Shown: positions 36,529 through 45,642, counted from the first letter of the stretch. The stretch: DNA of 64,000 nucleotides from JADMIH01 sp036399775 (GCA_036399775.1 DASWMJ010000048.1:1-64000), one strand, 5' to 3'. Translations and numbers: made by a program. The notes: generated by a model from the sequence alone, not told the origin.

Positions 36529-38759
36529 TTGCGAATGCCACGCGTTCTTCAGTAAATCGTTTGCTGCTACCCATATTGTTGCTCGGCTTGCTCCCCATGC
36601 CCGCTTCCAGCCAGGGGCAAGGTCCGGCTATTTTCGCGTCCGCGCCTTTCGCCGCGCTGTGGGCGCGCACCGACTGGCCCGTATCTACGGGGTCGGTCAA
36701 GCGCACGTGGTTCTGGGGGCCGCAGCCCAACACGGGCGGGCTGGTCGAGGAGTACAAAGAAGGCGTCGGCGGCAAGAGGACGGTGCAATACTTCGATAAG
36801 AGCCGCATGGAGATAAACGACCCTGCCGCCGACCCTAACAGCCCTTTCTACGTGACCAACGGCCTCCTCACGGTTGAGCTAATATCGGGCCGCATGCAGA
36901 CGGGCAACAACAGCTTCACGACGCGCCAACCATCAAGGATCAACGTCACAGGGGACGCGGGCGACACCCTCGCCCCCACATACGCCGACCTCTCCGGCGT
37001 GTCCAACGCCTTGCAGGAGAGGCGCGACCCCAGGCGCACCGGCCAGCCCGCCACAGCCACCCTCAGCAAGGACGGCAAAGTGGGCAGCGACCCATCGAAG
37101 GCAAGCGTGCCGGGCGTCGCCATAGCTTATTACGAAGAGACAACAGGCCACAACATACCCCAGGTGATGTGGGACTTCCTCAATAGCTCAGGTCCGGTGA
37201 GCGTGGACGGCAAGACGATCCAGGCGCGGCTGATAGAACCCTGGTTTTACGCGTCTGGCCTGCCCATCAGCGATCCATACTGGATAAAGGCCACCATCGC
37301 GGGCAAGGCAACGGACGTGCTGTTGCAGGCATACGAGCGGCGCGTGCTGACCTACGTGCCGACCAACCCCGAAGGCTTCAAGGTGGAGATGGGCAACATC
37401 GGCCAGCATTACTACCAGTGGCGCTACTCTCAGGGAGGAACGCCCGTGCCCGCGCCTACCCAGGCGGTTACAGCTACAGCCACGCCCGCACCTCTTCCCA
37501 CCACGCTATCCAGGTTCGCCGTAGACCTCAACGGGGACTTCACGCCCGCCACCCTCGATAAAGTCAAGGCGGCTGGCGCGGGAGCCGTGCGTATATGGGT
37601 CTCGTGGAGCGGTATCCAGGCAAACAAAGTGCCGCCCGAACAGTTCCAATGGAGCACGTATGACGAGGCGTTCAAAGCTACCGGCGACCGGGGTCTACAG
37701 GTTATAGCCCTTATAGAAGACTGCCCCGCCTGGGCGTGCAGCCGCCGCACGGGTCCAATCAGGGGAGAGCACGTAGGCGGTTTCGTGGAGTTCATGGCCG
37801 CTATGTCGGCCCGCTACGGCAAGCCGCCGTACAACGTCCATTACTGGGAGTTCTGGAACGAGCCGGACTCCACCTCTACAGGCGAGATCAAGTACAACTG
37901 GGGCACGTATGGAGCGCGCTACGCCGCCATGCTGAAGGCGGTGCGCCCGGCGATGAGGGCGGCAGACCCGGCGGCGCAGTTAGTATTGGGGGGCGTGGCA
38001 TATGACAATTTCCAGGAGAGCGGCGGCCCGTTCTACCGCAAGTTCGTGGACGATCTGCTCGACGCGGGCGGTGGGCAGTACCTGGACGCCTTCAACTTCC
38101 ACTACTACGTGCAGAACATCCACTGGTGCAGTTTCACGGAGAAGCTGGGCGAATTGCGCGGCAAGCTCACGTCGCGCGGCCTGAACATACCCATAATCAG
38201 CACGGAGACAGGCTTTACCTCCGACACGAAGTTTGGCTCGAACGACGACATGCAGAGTCTATATGTCGCCCAGGTATATGCGCAGTCGGCGGGCGAGGGG
38301 ATGCTCTCTACGACGTGGTTCCTGGCTAAAGACTTCCCCTCCGACAACCCCGCGTGGGGCATCTTCCAGAAGTCGGGGCTGCTCACCCAGGACGGCGCGC
38401 CCAAGCCTTCCCACCAGGCGTACAGGGCAGCAGTCGAGCAGATAGGGCAGAGGCCCGCGAGCCGCCGCCTGGGGGCAGCCGATGGAGTGGCGGGAGATAT
38501 GCGGGGCTACGAGTTCGGGGCGGATGCTGCCCATGCCGGGCCGCTATGGGTAGTATGGGCGTGGGATTTGAGCACCAACGCGTCGGGGTGCGGCACCGCA
38601 CCCGCGCCACGCGACTTCATCATCCCCGGCAGATTGGCCTCCAACCTGAAGCGCGCGCTCGACATATACGGCCAGCCCTTAAGCACACGCACGCGCGGTG
38701 ACGGCAGCGTTGCCCTCTCACTGGACGCGAGGCCCGTTTACCTGGAATGGGCGCGTTGA
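36525..38759 (+). CDS. Secreted glycoside hydrolase (clan GH-A type) with N-terminal unknown domain
   Basis: This 744-residue exported protein has a signal peptide of about 30 residues (LLLPILLLGLLPMPASSQG). Residues 35-305 form a domain without a named family, marked by WFWGPQPNTGG and YVPTNPEGFKVEMGNIGQHYY. After a Thr/Pro linker near 306-328 comes a beta/alpha-barrel hydrolase of the GH39/GH5 kind, with acid/base Glu446 in YWEFWNEPD and nucleophile Glu561 in IISTETGFTS. It may trim, process or release the polymer made by this locus. The catalytic part is closely similar to that of the SLH protein at 43522. Confidence 0.85.
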   Translation: MIANATRSSVNRLLLPILLLGLLPMPASSQGQGPAIFASAPFAALWARTDWPVSTGSVKRTWFWGPQPNTGGLVEEYKEGVGGKRTVQYFDKSRMEINDPAADPNSPFYVTNGLLTVELISGRMQTGNNSFTTRQPSRINVTGDAGDTLAPTYADLSGVSNALQERRDPRRTGQPATATLSKDGKVGSDPSKASVPGVAIAYYEETTGHNIPQVMWDFLNSSGPVSVDGKTIQARLIEPWFYASGLPISDPYWIKATIAGKATDVLLQAYERRVLTYVPTNPEGFKVEMGNIGQHYYQWRYSQGGTPVPAPTQAVTATATPAPLPTTLSRFAVDLNGDFTPATLDKVKAAGAGAVRIWVSWSGIQANKVPPEQFQWSTYDEAFKATGDRGLQVIALIEDCPAWACSRRTGPIRGEHVGGFVEFMAAMSARYGKPPYNVHYWEFWNEPDSTSTGEIKYNWGTYGARYAAMLKAVRPAMRAADPAAQLVLGGVAYDNFQESGGPFYRKFVDDLLDAGGGQYLDAFNFHYYVQNIHWCSFTEKLGELRGKLTSRGLNIPIISTETGFTSDTKFGSNDDMQSLYVAQVYAQSAGEGMLSTTWFLAKDFPSDNPAWGIFQKSGLLTQDGAPKPSHQAYRAAVEQIGQRPASRRLGAADGVAGDMRGYEFGADAAHAGPLWVVWAWDLSTNASGCGTAPAPRDFIIPGRLASNLKRALDIYGQPLSTRTRGDGSVALSLDARPVYLEWAR

Positions 38760-41449
38760 AGCGGTTTTGGAGCCGGCACTTAGCGCTCTGGTGGCTTATA
38801 CCTCTGATAGTGGTGGCGTGCATCCTCTTTGCAAGCTACACGGCGCTTGCGAACAGGCGATATGAGCGCATAAACGGCGTGGCCGGGGAGTTGCTACCCG
38901 GACATGCCATAGGGCAGAGCTTCGTATCGCGCTATCCGAATCTCTCAGGCGTAGAGCTGCGCATAGGCACCTACCGCCAGGGGGGAGGTCCCGCCAACGC
39001 GACGCTCGTGCTGCACCTGCGCGCCTCGCCTGCACCCGGCCCGGACCTTGCCGTTGCTACTCTCCACAGGGGCATATCACTTGATGAGAACCCCTGGTAC
39101 CTCTTCTCCTTCCCTCCAATACCCGACAGCCAGGACAAGCCCTATTATATAGAGGTGGAATCGCCCGATGCGGAGCCAGCGCGCGCGCTTACCCTGTTCT
39201 GGTGGCGGCACGTGGCACAGGGCGACCCCTACGCATACGGCGCAGCCTACCAGGATGGGCAGCCCCAGGAAGCAGATTTGACGTTCGGCCTCCGCTACTC
39301 CCCCTCTCCTTTGGACGCGTGGGCGCAGGCGGCGCGAGCGGCCTCCTCGAATTTTCCGCCTTTTGTACATACTACATTATTTGTGCTTATCATCGCGGGG
39401 GCGCTCTGGGCGATGATATATCTCCCACGCATATTGAGGGACCCGAAAAGGCGATACAGGTGGCTGGGGCGGTGGTCGTTGCCCGTCGCACTTGTGGTCG
39501 CGCTCGTCAACGGGCTGATTTACGTGCTGCTCATACCGCCCTGGCAGGGGCCGGATGAGCAGGGGCATTTTGCATACGCTGTCCTCCTTGAAAAGCAAGA
39601 CCTGGACGATGGCCTGGTGCAGACGCGGATCGCGGAGGGCGTGGGGGATCATGCTCTGCTCGCGACTATCAACGCCTCTATGGACAGGCACGACTTCTCG
39701 CGCCGGGTGGCGGGTCATGCCGCGCCCGGCGCGCGCATAGACGTGGGGAACGCGCTTTACTGGCAGGTGCGCCAGCCCGCCCTTTATTACTGGCTCTGCG
39801 CCGCCGCCCTGCGCCTCGCCCGCGCCGCAGGGATAGAGGCAGACCCTTACACGCAGCCCGAAAACGCGTTGCGGGTGATGAGGATTGTGTCACTCGCCCT
39901 GAGCCTGGGGGTGACTGCGCTGGCGTGGCTGGCGGGGACATTGTTATCGCATAAAGGAAAGGACCCCTGGCTGAGCTTGCTGCTGCCGCTTACCGTCACG
40001 TTGCTGCCCATGCACGCCTTCGTCGCCTCGGTAGCCAACAATGACATACTGGCGGAGCTTGCCGTGTCCGCCTTGTTCGTCGCGTTGGTGGCTTTGCTGC
40101 GCTGGCCTGCGGGTATGCGCGGAGGCTCGCTGGCGGCGCTCGCTGTAGTAATTACCCTGGCAGGGATGGCTACCAAGTCTACGGCTATAGCGGCTTCTCT
40201 GCCACTGCTGGTGTTTGGCGAGACGGCATGGCTGGCGATGCTGGCGCACCGGGCCGCGAAGAAATCTCCCAGGCGAGGCGTGCAGGTGGCGGCACCGGGC
40301 GCGGTGGTCCTGCTCATCTTCGCATTGGCCGCAGGGTCGGTGCTGGCCGCGTTTGAACCGCAGGCTGAAGCGGCGGGCTGGCAGACGAGCTATTATCCGA
40401 TCCAATACGCGCCTAGAAGCGCTGAAGCGGCATCCCGCGACGGCTCATTTGTGATAGAATTAGCGGGCGCAGGGCAAGAGAAGCAGGCCTCGCAACTCCT
40501 CCTGCCGCCGGTTTACCACCCCGCGCTTGAGGTGAGCTTTTCCGGTTGGGCGAGGTTGGCGGCGGATGATGGAGCGCCCAGCACGGAGGCAAAGGCCAGC
40601 ATCGCGGCATTGGAGGGTAGTAGGAAGGCAGGCCCGGCAGAGGTGACGCTAGACCCGTCGGGCGGTTGGACGCTCATCACAGGCACGGCGCGCATCTCCG
40701 AAAGCGCGGAGCAGGTTGGGTTGGAGATCGGCGCTGAGGCGGCAGGTGGGAATGTGCAGTTCGATGCGCTGACGTTGGAGGCTGAGGGCGTATCGCGGCC
40801 CTGGAACGATCCGGCCTTCCCGCTCAAGCTGGTAAACCCGTCAGCCGAGCAGGGCACGGTTGGCCTGCGCCCAGGCATAGCGCGGCTCCTACCATTTGAA
40901 GCCCGGCAGATGGCGGACGTGGTCGCGAACCCGCAGCCTTTCAACAAAGGGGCGCTGTGGGGAAGCTACGCAGGTGGGGAGTACCGTTCGTTCTGGGGTA
41001 ATTTCGGGTGGGTGTCGGTGCCTCTACCTGAACCGCTGTATCTCGTGCTGGGCCTGTTAGCTATTACCTCAATGTTGGGCCTGGCCTGGCTTGGGGTATC
41101 GAACTTCGGAAGGTGGGATTGGCGCGAATGGCTGGCCGTCATAGCTCTGGGTGCATTCGTCACTGCGGTAGCGATAGGCTTTGCCCGGCAGATGACGCTG
41201 CTCGTCACGGAGGGGGTCGCAGCCTACCCGCAGGGCCGCTACCTCTTCGTGCTGATAGTGCCTTTCGCCTGGCTGCTGCTATCCGGCGCGCACGGTATCT
41301 GGTCACTCGCCACTCGCCACTCGCCACTCAATACTGGTCACCGGCCACTGGCCACTGGTCACTGGGGCATATGGCTTTGGCTGAACGCGCTATTACTCTT
41401 CGCGGGATTTTGCCTGGCGGCCCTGGTACTGCCCTATTATTACGGCTGA
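38747..41449 (+). CDS. DUF2142-type polytopic membrane protein (possible glycosyltransferase)
   Basis: This 900-residue protein has an N-terminal helix, a non-cytoplasmic region to about residue 200 and then 11 or so membrane helices. The segment PPWQGPDEQGHFAYA near 262-276 matches the first-loop acidic motif of DUF2142 and other GT-C-like proteins that use polyprenyl-linked sugars. A large loop near 540-750 is beta-rich. The loop near 852-873 (SLATRHSPLNTGHRPLATG) is encoded by a CACTCGC/CACTGGC repeat. The ATG overlaps the hydrolase stop by 13 bases; TTG at 38756 would give a TTGA overlap. Role: probably lipid-linked sugar transfer outside the membrane. Confidence 0.78.
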   Translation: MGALKRFWSRHLALWWLIPLIVVACILFASYTALANRRYERINGVAGELLPGHAIGQSFVSRYPNLSGVELRIGTYRQGGGPANATLVLHLRASPAPGPDLAVATLHRGISLDENPWYLFSFPPIPDSQDKPYYIEVESPDAEPARALTLFWWRHVAQGDPYAYGAAYQDGQPQEADLTFGLRYSPSPLDAWAQAARAASSNFPPFVHTTLFVLIIAGALWAMIYLPRILRDPKRRYRWLGRWSLPVALVVALVNGLIYVLLIPPWQGPDEQGHFAYAVLLEKQDLDDGLVQTRIAEGVGDHALLATINASMDRHDFSRRVAGHAAPGARIDVGNALYWQVRQPALYYWLCAAALRLARAAGIEADPYTQPENALRVMRIVSLALSLGVTALAWLAGTLLSHKGKDPWLSLLLPLTVTLLPMHAFVASVANNDILAELAVSALFVALVALLRWPAGMRGGSLAALAVVITLAGMATKSTAIAASLPLLVFGETAWLAMLAHRAAKKSPRRGVQVAAPGAVVLLIFALAAGSVLAAFEPQAEAAGWQTSYYPIQYAPRSAEAASRDGSFVIELAGAGQEKQASQLLLPPVYHPALEVSFSGWARLAADDGAPSTEAKASIAALEGSRKAGPAEVTLDPSGGWTLITGTARISESAEQVGLEIGAEAAGGNVQFDALTLEAEGVSRPWNDPAFPLKLVNPSAEQGTVGLRPGIARLLPFEARQMADVVANPQPFNKGALWGSYAGGEYRSFWGNFGWVSVPLPEPLYLVLGLLAITSMLGLAWLGVSNFGRWDWREWLAVIALGAFVTAVAIGFARQMTLLVTEGVAAYPQGRYLFVLIVPFAWLLLSGAHGIWSLATRHSPLNTGHRPLATGHWGIWLWLNALLLFAGFCLAALVLPYYYG
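41302..41367. repeat. CACTCGC/CACTGGC tandem repeat inside a coding region
   Basis: Four CACTCGC units are followed by related CACTGGTCACCGGC units with period about 7. They lie in frame within the DUF2142-type gene between two predicted membrane helices. Confidence 0.8.
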
Positions 41450-41450
41450 T

Positions 41451-42977
41451 ATGAACGCTGACCTCGTAAACAAGCTATGCTGCCCAGCGCCCGGCTGCCA
41501 GGCCGAGGAACTGCTGCTACGCGCCCACTGCACGGAGACCATACAGTACAGCATTGGCCCTATAGAAGAGGTAAAGAGTGGAGAGATAATTTGCGGCGCG
41601 TGTGGCCGGGAGTATCCCATAATAGAGTACGTGCCCCAATTCGACGCGCTTTTCCCGCCCGCGCTGAAAGAGGAGGCCGAATACTGGGACCGATGGTACG
41701 GCTTCACCTGGGAGCGCGGCTACCTGGGCTTCTTCGACCTGCGAGCGCCAAGAGCGCCCCTCATATCGGAGGGGATAGAGGCCCTCGATCCATCATCGCT
41801 CATGGGCCTGGACCTGGGGGGCAGCCACACTGAACTGGCCGAGCATCCACTGGTCAAGGGTGCGCGGGACGTGCTGGATATTGGGTGCGGCACGGGTTGG
41901 AGCAGCCTCGACCTTGCCCGGCGGGGCCATAATGTAGTCGGATTCGACCCGTGCGTGTCGAACATGCGCCGGGCCAAGCGATACGCCATCTCGCAGGGGG
42001 AGTACATCGAGTATATGGCAGCCGCGCTGGGCTACCTTACCTTCAAGCCCGACACGTTCGATGCCCTCTTCGCCCTCCACTCCATCCACCACGTACCCGA
42101 TCTGCGCCAGGCTATGTCTTCCGCACGTACATGGTTGCGCGAAGGCGGGGCTATCGCGGTTGACGAGCACATCCAGAACAATCCGATGCTGCTGACGATA
42201 CAAGGCGCGATGCAAGCGTGGGCGCAAACTGAGGTGTACCCGCAGGCGCGCACGCTCAGCCCGGAGGAGTTGCGGGGTCTGCCCGCAGCCGAGGCCTCTA
42301 TCCTGGAAGACGCGGGGAGCCATGAAGTAATCGAGGCTATGCTGGAGAATTTTGTACTGGAGAGCTTCAGCAGCCGCTACGTCTCCCTGGATTTCTTCAG
42401 CTTCAATTATTACCTGTCCCGCGACAGGGATATGCGCGCGTACCATTACAGCGCGGATGTGCTACACCGCTTCTTCTCGCTGCTCCTGGAAGCATATCCG
42501 GAAGGTGCGGAATACGTCAGTATGGTAGCACGCAAGGGCGAGCGACCCGACATGGAACTGAGCGAGGTAGCAGCCCAGGCTATGAGGTTAGCTGGCGATA
42601 GAACCTCGATGGTGGAAGCCTACGCAGGCGCGCCGGGCGTGTCCATGCTCAAAGCTGAGCGCGCCCTCCTCAAGCGGGAGTTGGCGGCAGCCCAGGCCGC
42701 GATTGACCACACGCAAGAGGACATGGCCTTCATGCATACGGCAATCAATTCCCTGCGAGCAGACATAGAGAGGTTGAACGGCATCATAGCCACCAAGAAC
42801 AGCCACATCGAGCACCTGGAAAACGTCATCCACCGCCAGGAGGGTGTCCTGAAAGCGCAGGCGCAAACGCCGCACGCGAGACACAGGCACGCCAGGGCCA
42901 GCCCCTATTCACGCGCCCGCGACCTGCTGTGGCGCGCCGCACGCTTCCGAGTACGCACGTCATCGCGGCGGTCTTGA
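41451..42977 (+). CDS. SAM methyltransferase with N-terminal zinc-ribbon-like and C-terminal coiled-coil regions
   Basis: This 508-residue protein starts with a Trm112-like region with cysteine pairs (KLCCPAPGC near 5-12, IICGACGREYP near 45-55). The methyltransferase core has VLDIGCGTGWSSLDLA near 140-155, GFDPC near 163 and an FALHSIHHVPDL strand near 202. A long coiled coil spans about 395-470, ending in a basic tail. This order recalls chain-terminating enzymes such as WbdD, where a coiled coil acts as a length ruler for a polymer; the link is only by analogy. It is the last gene of the continuous locus, one base after the DUF2142 stop. Confidence 0.75.
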   Translation: MNADLVNKLCCPAPGCQAEELLLRAHCTETIQYSIGPIEEVKSGEIICGACGREYPIIEYVPQFDALFPPALKEEAEYWDRWYGFTWERGYLGFFDLRAPRAPLISEGIEALDPSSLMGLDLGGSHTELAEHPLVKGARDVLDIGCGTGWSSLDLARRGHNVVGFDPCVSNMRRAKRYAISQGEYIEYMAAALGYLTFKPDTFDALFALHSIHHVPDLRQAMSSARTWLREGGAIAVDEHIQNNPMLLTIQGAMQAWAQTEVYPQARTLSPEELRGLPAAEASILEDAGSHEVIEAMLENFVLESFSSRYVSLDFFSFNYYLSRDRDMRAYHYSADVLHRFFSLLLEAYPEGAEYVSMVARKGERPDMELSEVAAQAMRLAGDRTSMVEAYAGAPGVSMLKAERALLKRELAAAQAAIDHTQEDMAFMHTAINSLRADIERLNGIIATKNSHIEHLENVIHRQEGVLKAQAQTPHARHRHARASPYSRARDLLWRAARFRVRTSSRRS

Positions 42978-42994
42978 CAGACTCATCCGACTAC

Positions 42995-43218
42995 AACATG
43001 AGACATCCCGAATTTAAGATTTACGCTTAGTCAAGCGTAATGTCCTAAGTTCAACCAAATGAAAAAAGCAGAAAGTGGGCGGCTGCGCCACCCACTTTCT
43101 GCTTTTTTCATTTGGTTGAAAGTCCCTCCCCTTTGTGCGGGAAGGGGTTGGGGAGAGGAGTACGCGTTCTTGTGTGCATGAGGCAGGCACGAATATAAAA
43201 TTCGGGATGTCTCATGTT
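42995..43218. mobile_element. MITE-like element with 21-base terminal inverted repeats
   Basis: The ends carry perfect 21-base inverted repeats, with the core CATGAGACATCCCGAATTT at the left (42995-43015) and its complement at the right (43198-43218). Inside are a small hairpin (TTACGCTTAGTCAAGCGTAA, 43021-43040), a 30-base-arm hairpin and a GGGAAGGGGTTGGGGAGAG segment. There is no transposase frame, so it would be a non-autonomous element. I do not see a clear target-site duplication. Confidence 0.7.
43050..43120. terminator. Strong bidirectional hairpin terminator within the MITE-like element
   Basis: The arms 43050-43079 and 43091-43120 are perfect 30-base complements around an 11-base loop. 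The stem top GCAGAAAGTGGG/CCCACTTTCTGC is followed by six Ts and preceded by six As, the form of an intrinsic terminator in both directions. It would end transcription of the long polysaccharide operon. Confidence 0.7.
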
Positions 43219-43389
43219 TCCTTACTACCATTATGCCTTAATCATTATTTCAACCCATATCGGGTGCGACTGGGAAGCCAGGTACCGGGCTAGGACCGTG
43301 CCACCGGAGTGGGACTATAATCTGCGAGAGATTGTGACCAATTTCTCTATTTTCTCCCTTTGCGTAATTTGCATTTGCGCTTATAATTC

Positions 43390-43398
43390 TGATATAAT
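43390..43398 (+). promoter_or_regulatory. Extended -10 promoter candidate
   Basis: TGATATAAT fits the extended -10 consensus. It lies after the MITE-like element and about 124 bases before the ATG of the SLH hydrolase, which would therefore have its own transcript with a long leader. Confidence 0.4.
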
Positions 43399-43521
43399 CA
43401 GCGTGCGCCTCCGTTAATTGGAGAGCGGCATCGCGCTGAGGTTTATATCAGCAGTTCATTTGCGCTGCTCCTTATCGTAGCACCTGATACGTACGTCACG
43501 CACAAGGATACCCAGGAGAAA

Positions 43522-45438
43522 ATGTTGAGAGCCAATAGTTTCGTCAAATGGAGCGCATGGACGCTCTGCCTCGCGCTTTGCTTGAGCCTGGCCGGCCAGA
43601 CTTTCGCGCAGACCAGCCCCAAGAGACATGCCCCAACAGGCACCGCCACAAGCGGCATCGGCAGCATGCCGCGCCTGGGCGTGCAGTCCTTCTTCATCAA
43701 TGAGGACGTGATGATGCAGGCGCTCAAGGATAGCGGCGCGCCCCTCGTGCGCGTCGAGCAGAGTTGGCTGGGGATAGAGCCTCTTAATACGGACCCGGCG
43801 CACTACAACTGGACCCATACCGACGACCTGTTCAGCCGCATGGCCGAAAAGCAGCTATCGCCCATCGTGACGATCCAGGGCTGCCCTCTGTGGGCCTGCC
43901 TGCGCGACAACGGCCCCATGTACGACGACAAGTACGCGGAATTCGCCCAGTTCATGGGCGCGATGGCAGGCAGGTACAGCCAGGCCCCTTACAACGTCCA
44001 CTACTGGGAGTTCTGGAACGAGCCTGACGCCGCGGGCGGGCCGGGCAACCTATGGGGCTGGGGCAACCACCCGGACAAATATGCGGCCATGCTGTCGTGG
44101 GTCTACCCGGCGATCAAGGCCCAAGACGCTCAATCGGTGGTTATGCTCGGCGGCATCGCCTATGACAACTTCTTCACGCAGGGCGGGCCGTTCAACCCGG
44201 ACTTTCTTGGCGGGGTGCTCGACGCGGGTGGCGCGCAGCATTTGGACGCTATAGCCTTCCACTACTACGTCAACAACGCACACGGGTGGACCAATATCGG
44301 CCTCAAGACCGCAGCCGTCCGCAACGTCATGACCGAGCATGGAGCCGACCTGCCCATAATCTGCACCGAGGCGGGGCTGACCAGCTCTACTCTCTTCGGC
44401 AGCAGCGACCAGAAGCAGGCGCGCTCTCTCGTTTATATGAACGTCCAGGGTGCGGCTAGCGGCCTGCGTGCCCTGACGTGGTACGTTGACAGGGACACCA
44501 CTGTTGCCGACCCCGACTGGGAGATATTCGCCCACTCCGGCCTGCTCAGGATAGATTACAGCCGCAAACCTGCCTACACCGCCTTGCAGACGCTCTCCCA
44601 GGAGGTAGGTTCGGGCCAATTCCTGCGTGCGCTCGACGCTAACGATGGAGTAACGGGCACGCTGGAAGGGTACCGCTTCAAGCGCGATGGCAAGAGCGGG
44701 CACGTTTCGGTTGTCTGGAACAACGCGGACGCAGCGACAACCCTCACGATACCCGCCGCACAAGCACCTGACCTCATCCGGGTGGTTGGCCTCAATGGCC
44801 AGATCGTGCAGACCCAGGCGGGCGAGAATGGCGCTCTGAACGTGAGCGTGGGCGCTGACCCTGTCTACCTGGAATGGGGTGCGCTCTTCGATGACGTACC
44901 GGGCAGCAGTTGGATGTACCCTTACGTGGAATACCTGGCCTACAGGGGCGTAGTGGGTGGCTACAGCGATAACACCTTCCGCCCAGGCAATCCGGCTACA
45001 CGCGGCCAGTTCGCCAAGATGATAGTGCTGGGCATGGGCTGGACGCTTGTGACACCTGCGCAACCGCACTTCGCTGACGTGCCGGCCAACCACCCGTTCT
45101 ACTCTTACATCGAGACCGCCTTTAGCCAGGGGGTGATTAGCGGTTACCCCTGCGGCGCGGCGAGCGAGCCGTGCCCCGGCACTTACTTCCGTCCAGGCAA
45201 CGATGTCACCAGGGGGCAGATCGCCAAGATGATAGTGCTGGGCAGAGGCTGGCAGGTCCAGGACCCGGCAACCGCCACCTTCACCGACGTGCCAAAAGGC
45301 TCCACCTTCTTCACGTTCGTGGAGACCGCCTCTGGGCACGGTATCGTCGGCGGCTACAACGACAACACCTTCCGAGCAGGGAACAACGCAACCCGCGCCC
45401 AACTGTCGAAGATGCTGTCGCTCGCGCTACAGCAGTAA
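43522..45438 (+). CDS. Surface-anchored glycoside hydrolase with three SLH repeats
   Basis: This 638-residue exported protein has a signal peptide near residues 10-30 (LCLALCLSLAGQTFAQ). A clan GH-A-type barrel covers about 48-365, with acid/base Glu167 in YWEFWNEPD and nucleophile Glu283 in IICTEAGLTS. A short beta region to about 450 precedes three SLH repeats from residue 456 (FDDVPG, FADVPA and FTDVPK), each with a VGGY/ISGY and FRPGN/FRAGN signature. SLH repeats bind secondary cell-wall polymer in other phyla. The barrel is similar to that of the hydrolase at 36525. The end falls before a hairpin terminator. Confidence 0.9.
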   Translation: MLRANSFVKWSAWTLCLALCLSLAGQTFAQTSPKRHAPTGTATSGIGSMPRLGVQSFFINEDVMMQALKDSGAPLVRVEQSWLGIEPLNTDPAHYNWTHTDDLFSRMAEKQLSPIVTIQGCPLWACLRDNGPMYDDKYAEFAQFMGAMAGRYSQAPYNVHYWEFWNEPDAAGGPGNLWGWGNHPDKYAAMLSWVYPAIKAQDAQSVVMLGGIAYDNFFTQGGPFNPDFLGGVLDAGGAQHLDAIAFHYYVNNAHGWTNIGLKTAAVRNVMTEHGADLPIICTEAGLTSSTLFGSSDQKQARSLVYMNVQGAASGLRALTWYVDRDTTVADPDWEIFAHSGLLRIDYSRKPAYTALQTLSQEVGSGQFLRALDANDGVTGTLEGYRFKRDGKSGHVSVVWNNADAATTLTIPAAQAPDLIRVVGLNGQIVQTQAGENGALNVSVGADPVYLEWGALFDDVPGSSWMYPYVEYLAYRGVVGGYSDNTFRPGNPATRGQFAKMIVLGMGWTLVTPAQPHFADVPANHPFYSYIETAFSQGVISGYPCGAASEPCPGTYFRPGNDVTRGQIAKMIVLGRGWQVQDPATATFTDVPKGSTFFTFVETASGHGIVGGYNDNTFRAGNNATRAQLSKMLSLALQQ

Positions 45439-45469
45439 GTTATCCCCCTCGCTTGCAAGGAAATAGAAG

Positions 45470-45519
45470 TAGAAACAAAGCCTCGGTTAGATGGGTCCCC
45501 CACCGAGGCTTTGTTTCTA
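45470..45519 (+). terminator. Hairpin terminator candidate after the SLH hydrolase
   Basis: TAGAAACAAAGCCTCGGT pairs perfectly with ACCGAGGCTTTGTTTCTA across a 14-base loop. The stem is long; a clean T-run is missing, but the outer arm is T-rich. Confidence 0.6.
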
Positions 45520-45613
45520 TTGTAGGATGTTGGCCTGCAAGCAGCATCAGCTTGCTCAGTTGCAAACATAGTATCGTTTCGTCCCTAAACCACCCGGAAA
45601 CTTTGCATCTCTC

Positions 45614-45642
45614 TTGCTAAAAATACTTATGTAGTTTACAAT
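45614..45642 (+). promoter_or_regulatory. Sigma70-like promoter candidate
   Basis: TTGCTA and TACAAT are 17 bases apart in an AT-rich stretch about 140 bases before the ATG of the next gene. Confidence 0.4.

Larger units (their letters stand above)
42978..43521. other. Intergenic region with MITE-like element and promoter
   Basis: No gene is supported. The first half is a 224-base element with inverted ends and a strong internal hairpin. The second half is AT-rich and holds an extended -10 box for the SLH hydrolase gene. A 67-codon frame at 43214-43417 has no recognisable features. Confidence 0.7.

Noticed and set aside
38747..38759. 13-base overlap between the hydrolase and the DUF2142 gene as a frameshift joint
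   Set aside because: Both proteins are complete and of different type; the TTG at 38756 gives an ordinary coupled overlap.
43214..43417. A 67-codon + frame after the MITE-like element
   Set aside because: No recognisable protein features; it overlaps the promoter region of the SLH gene.
44050..45402. A 450-codon - strand frame opposite the SLH hydrolase
   Set aside because: It is the antisense of a clear gene with signal peptide, catalytic residues and SLH repeats. High GC makes such shadow frames long.
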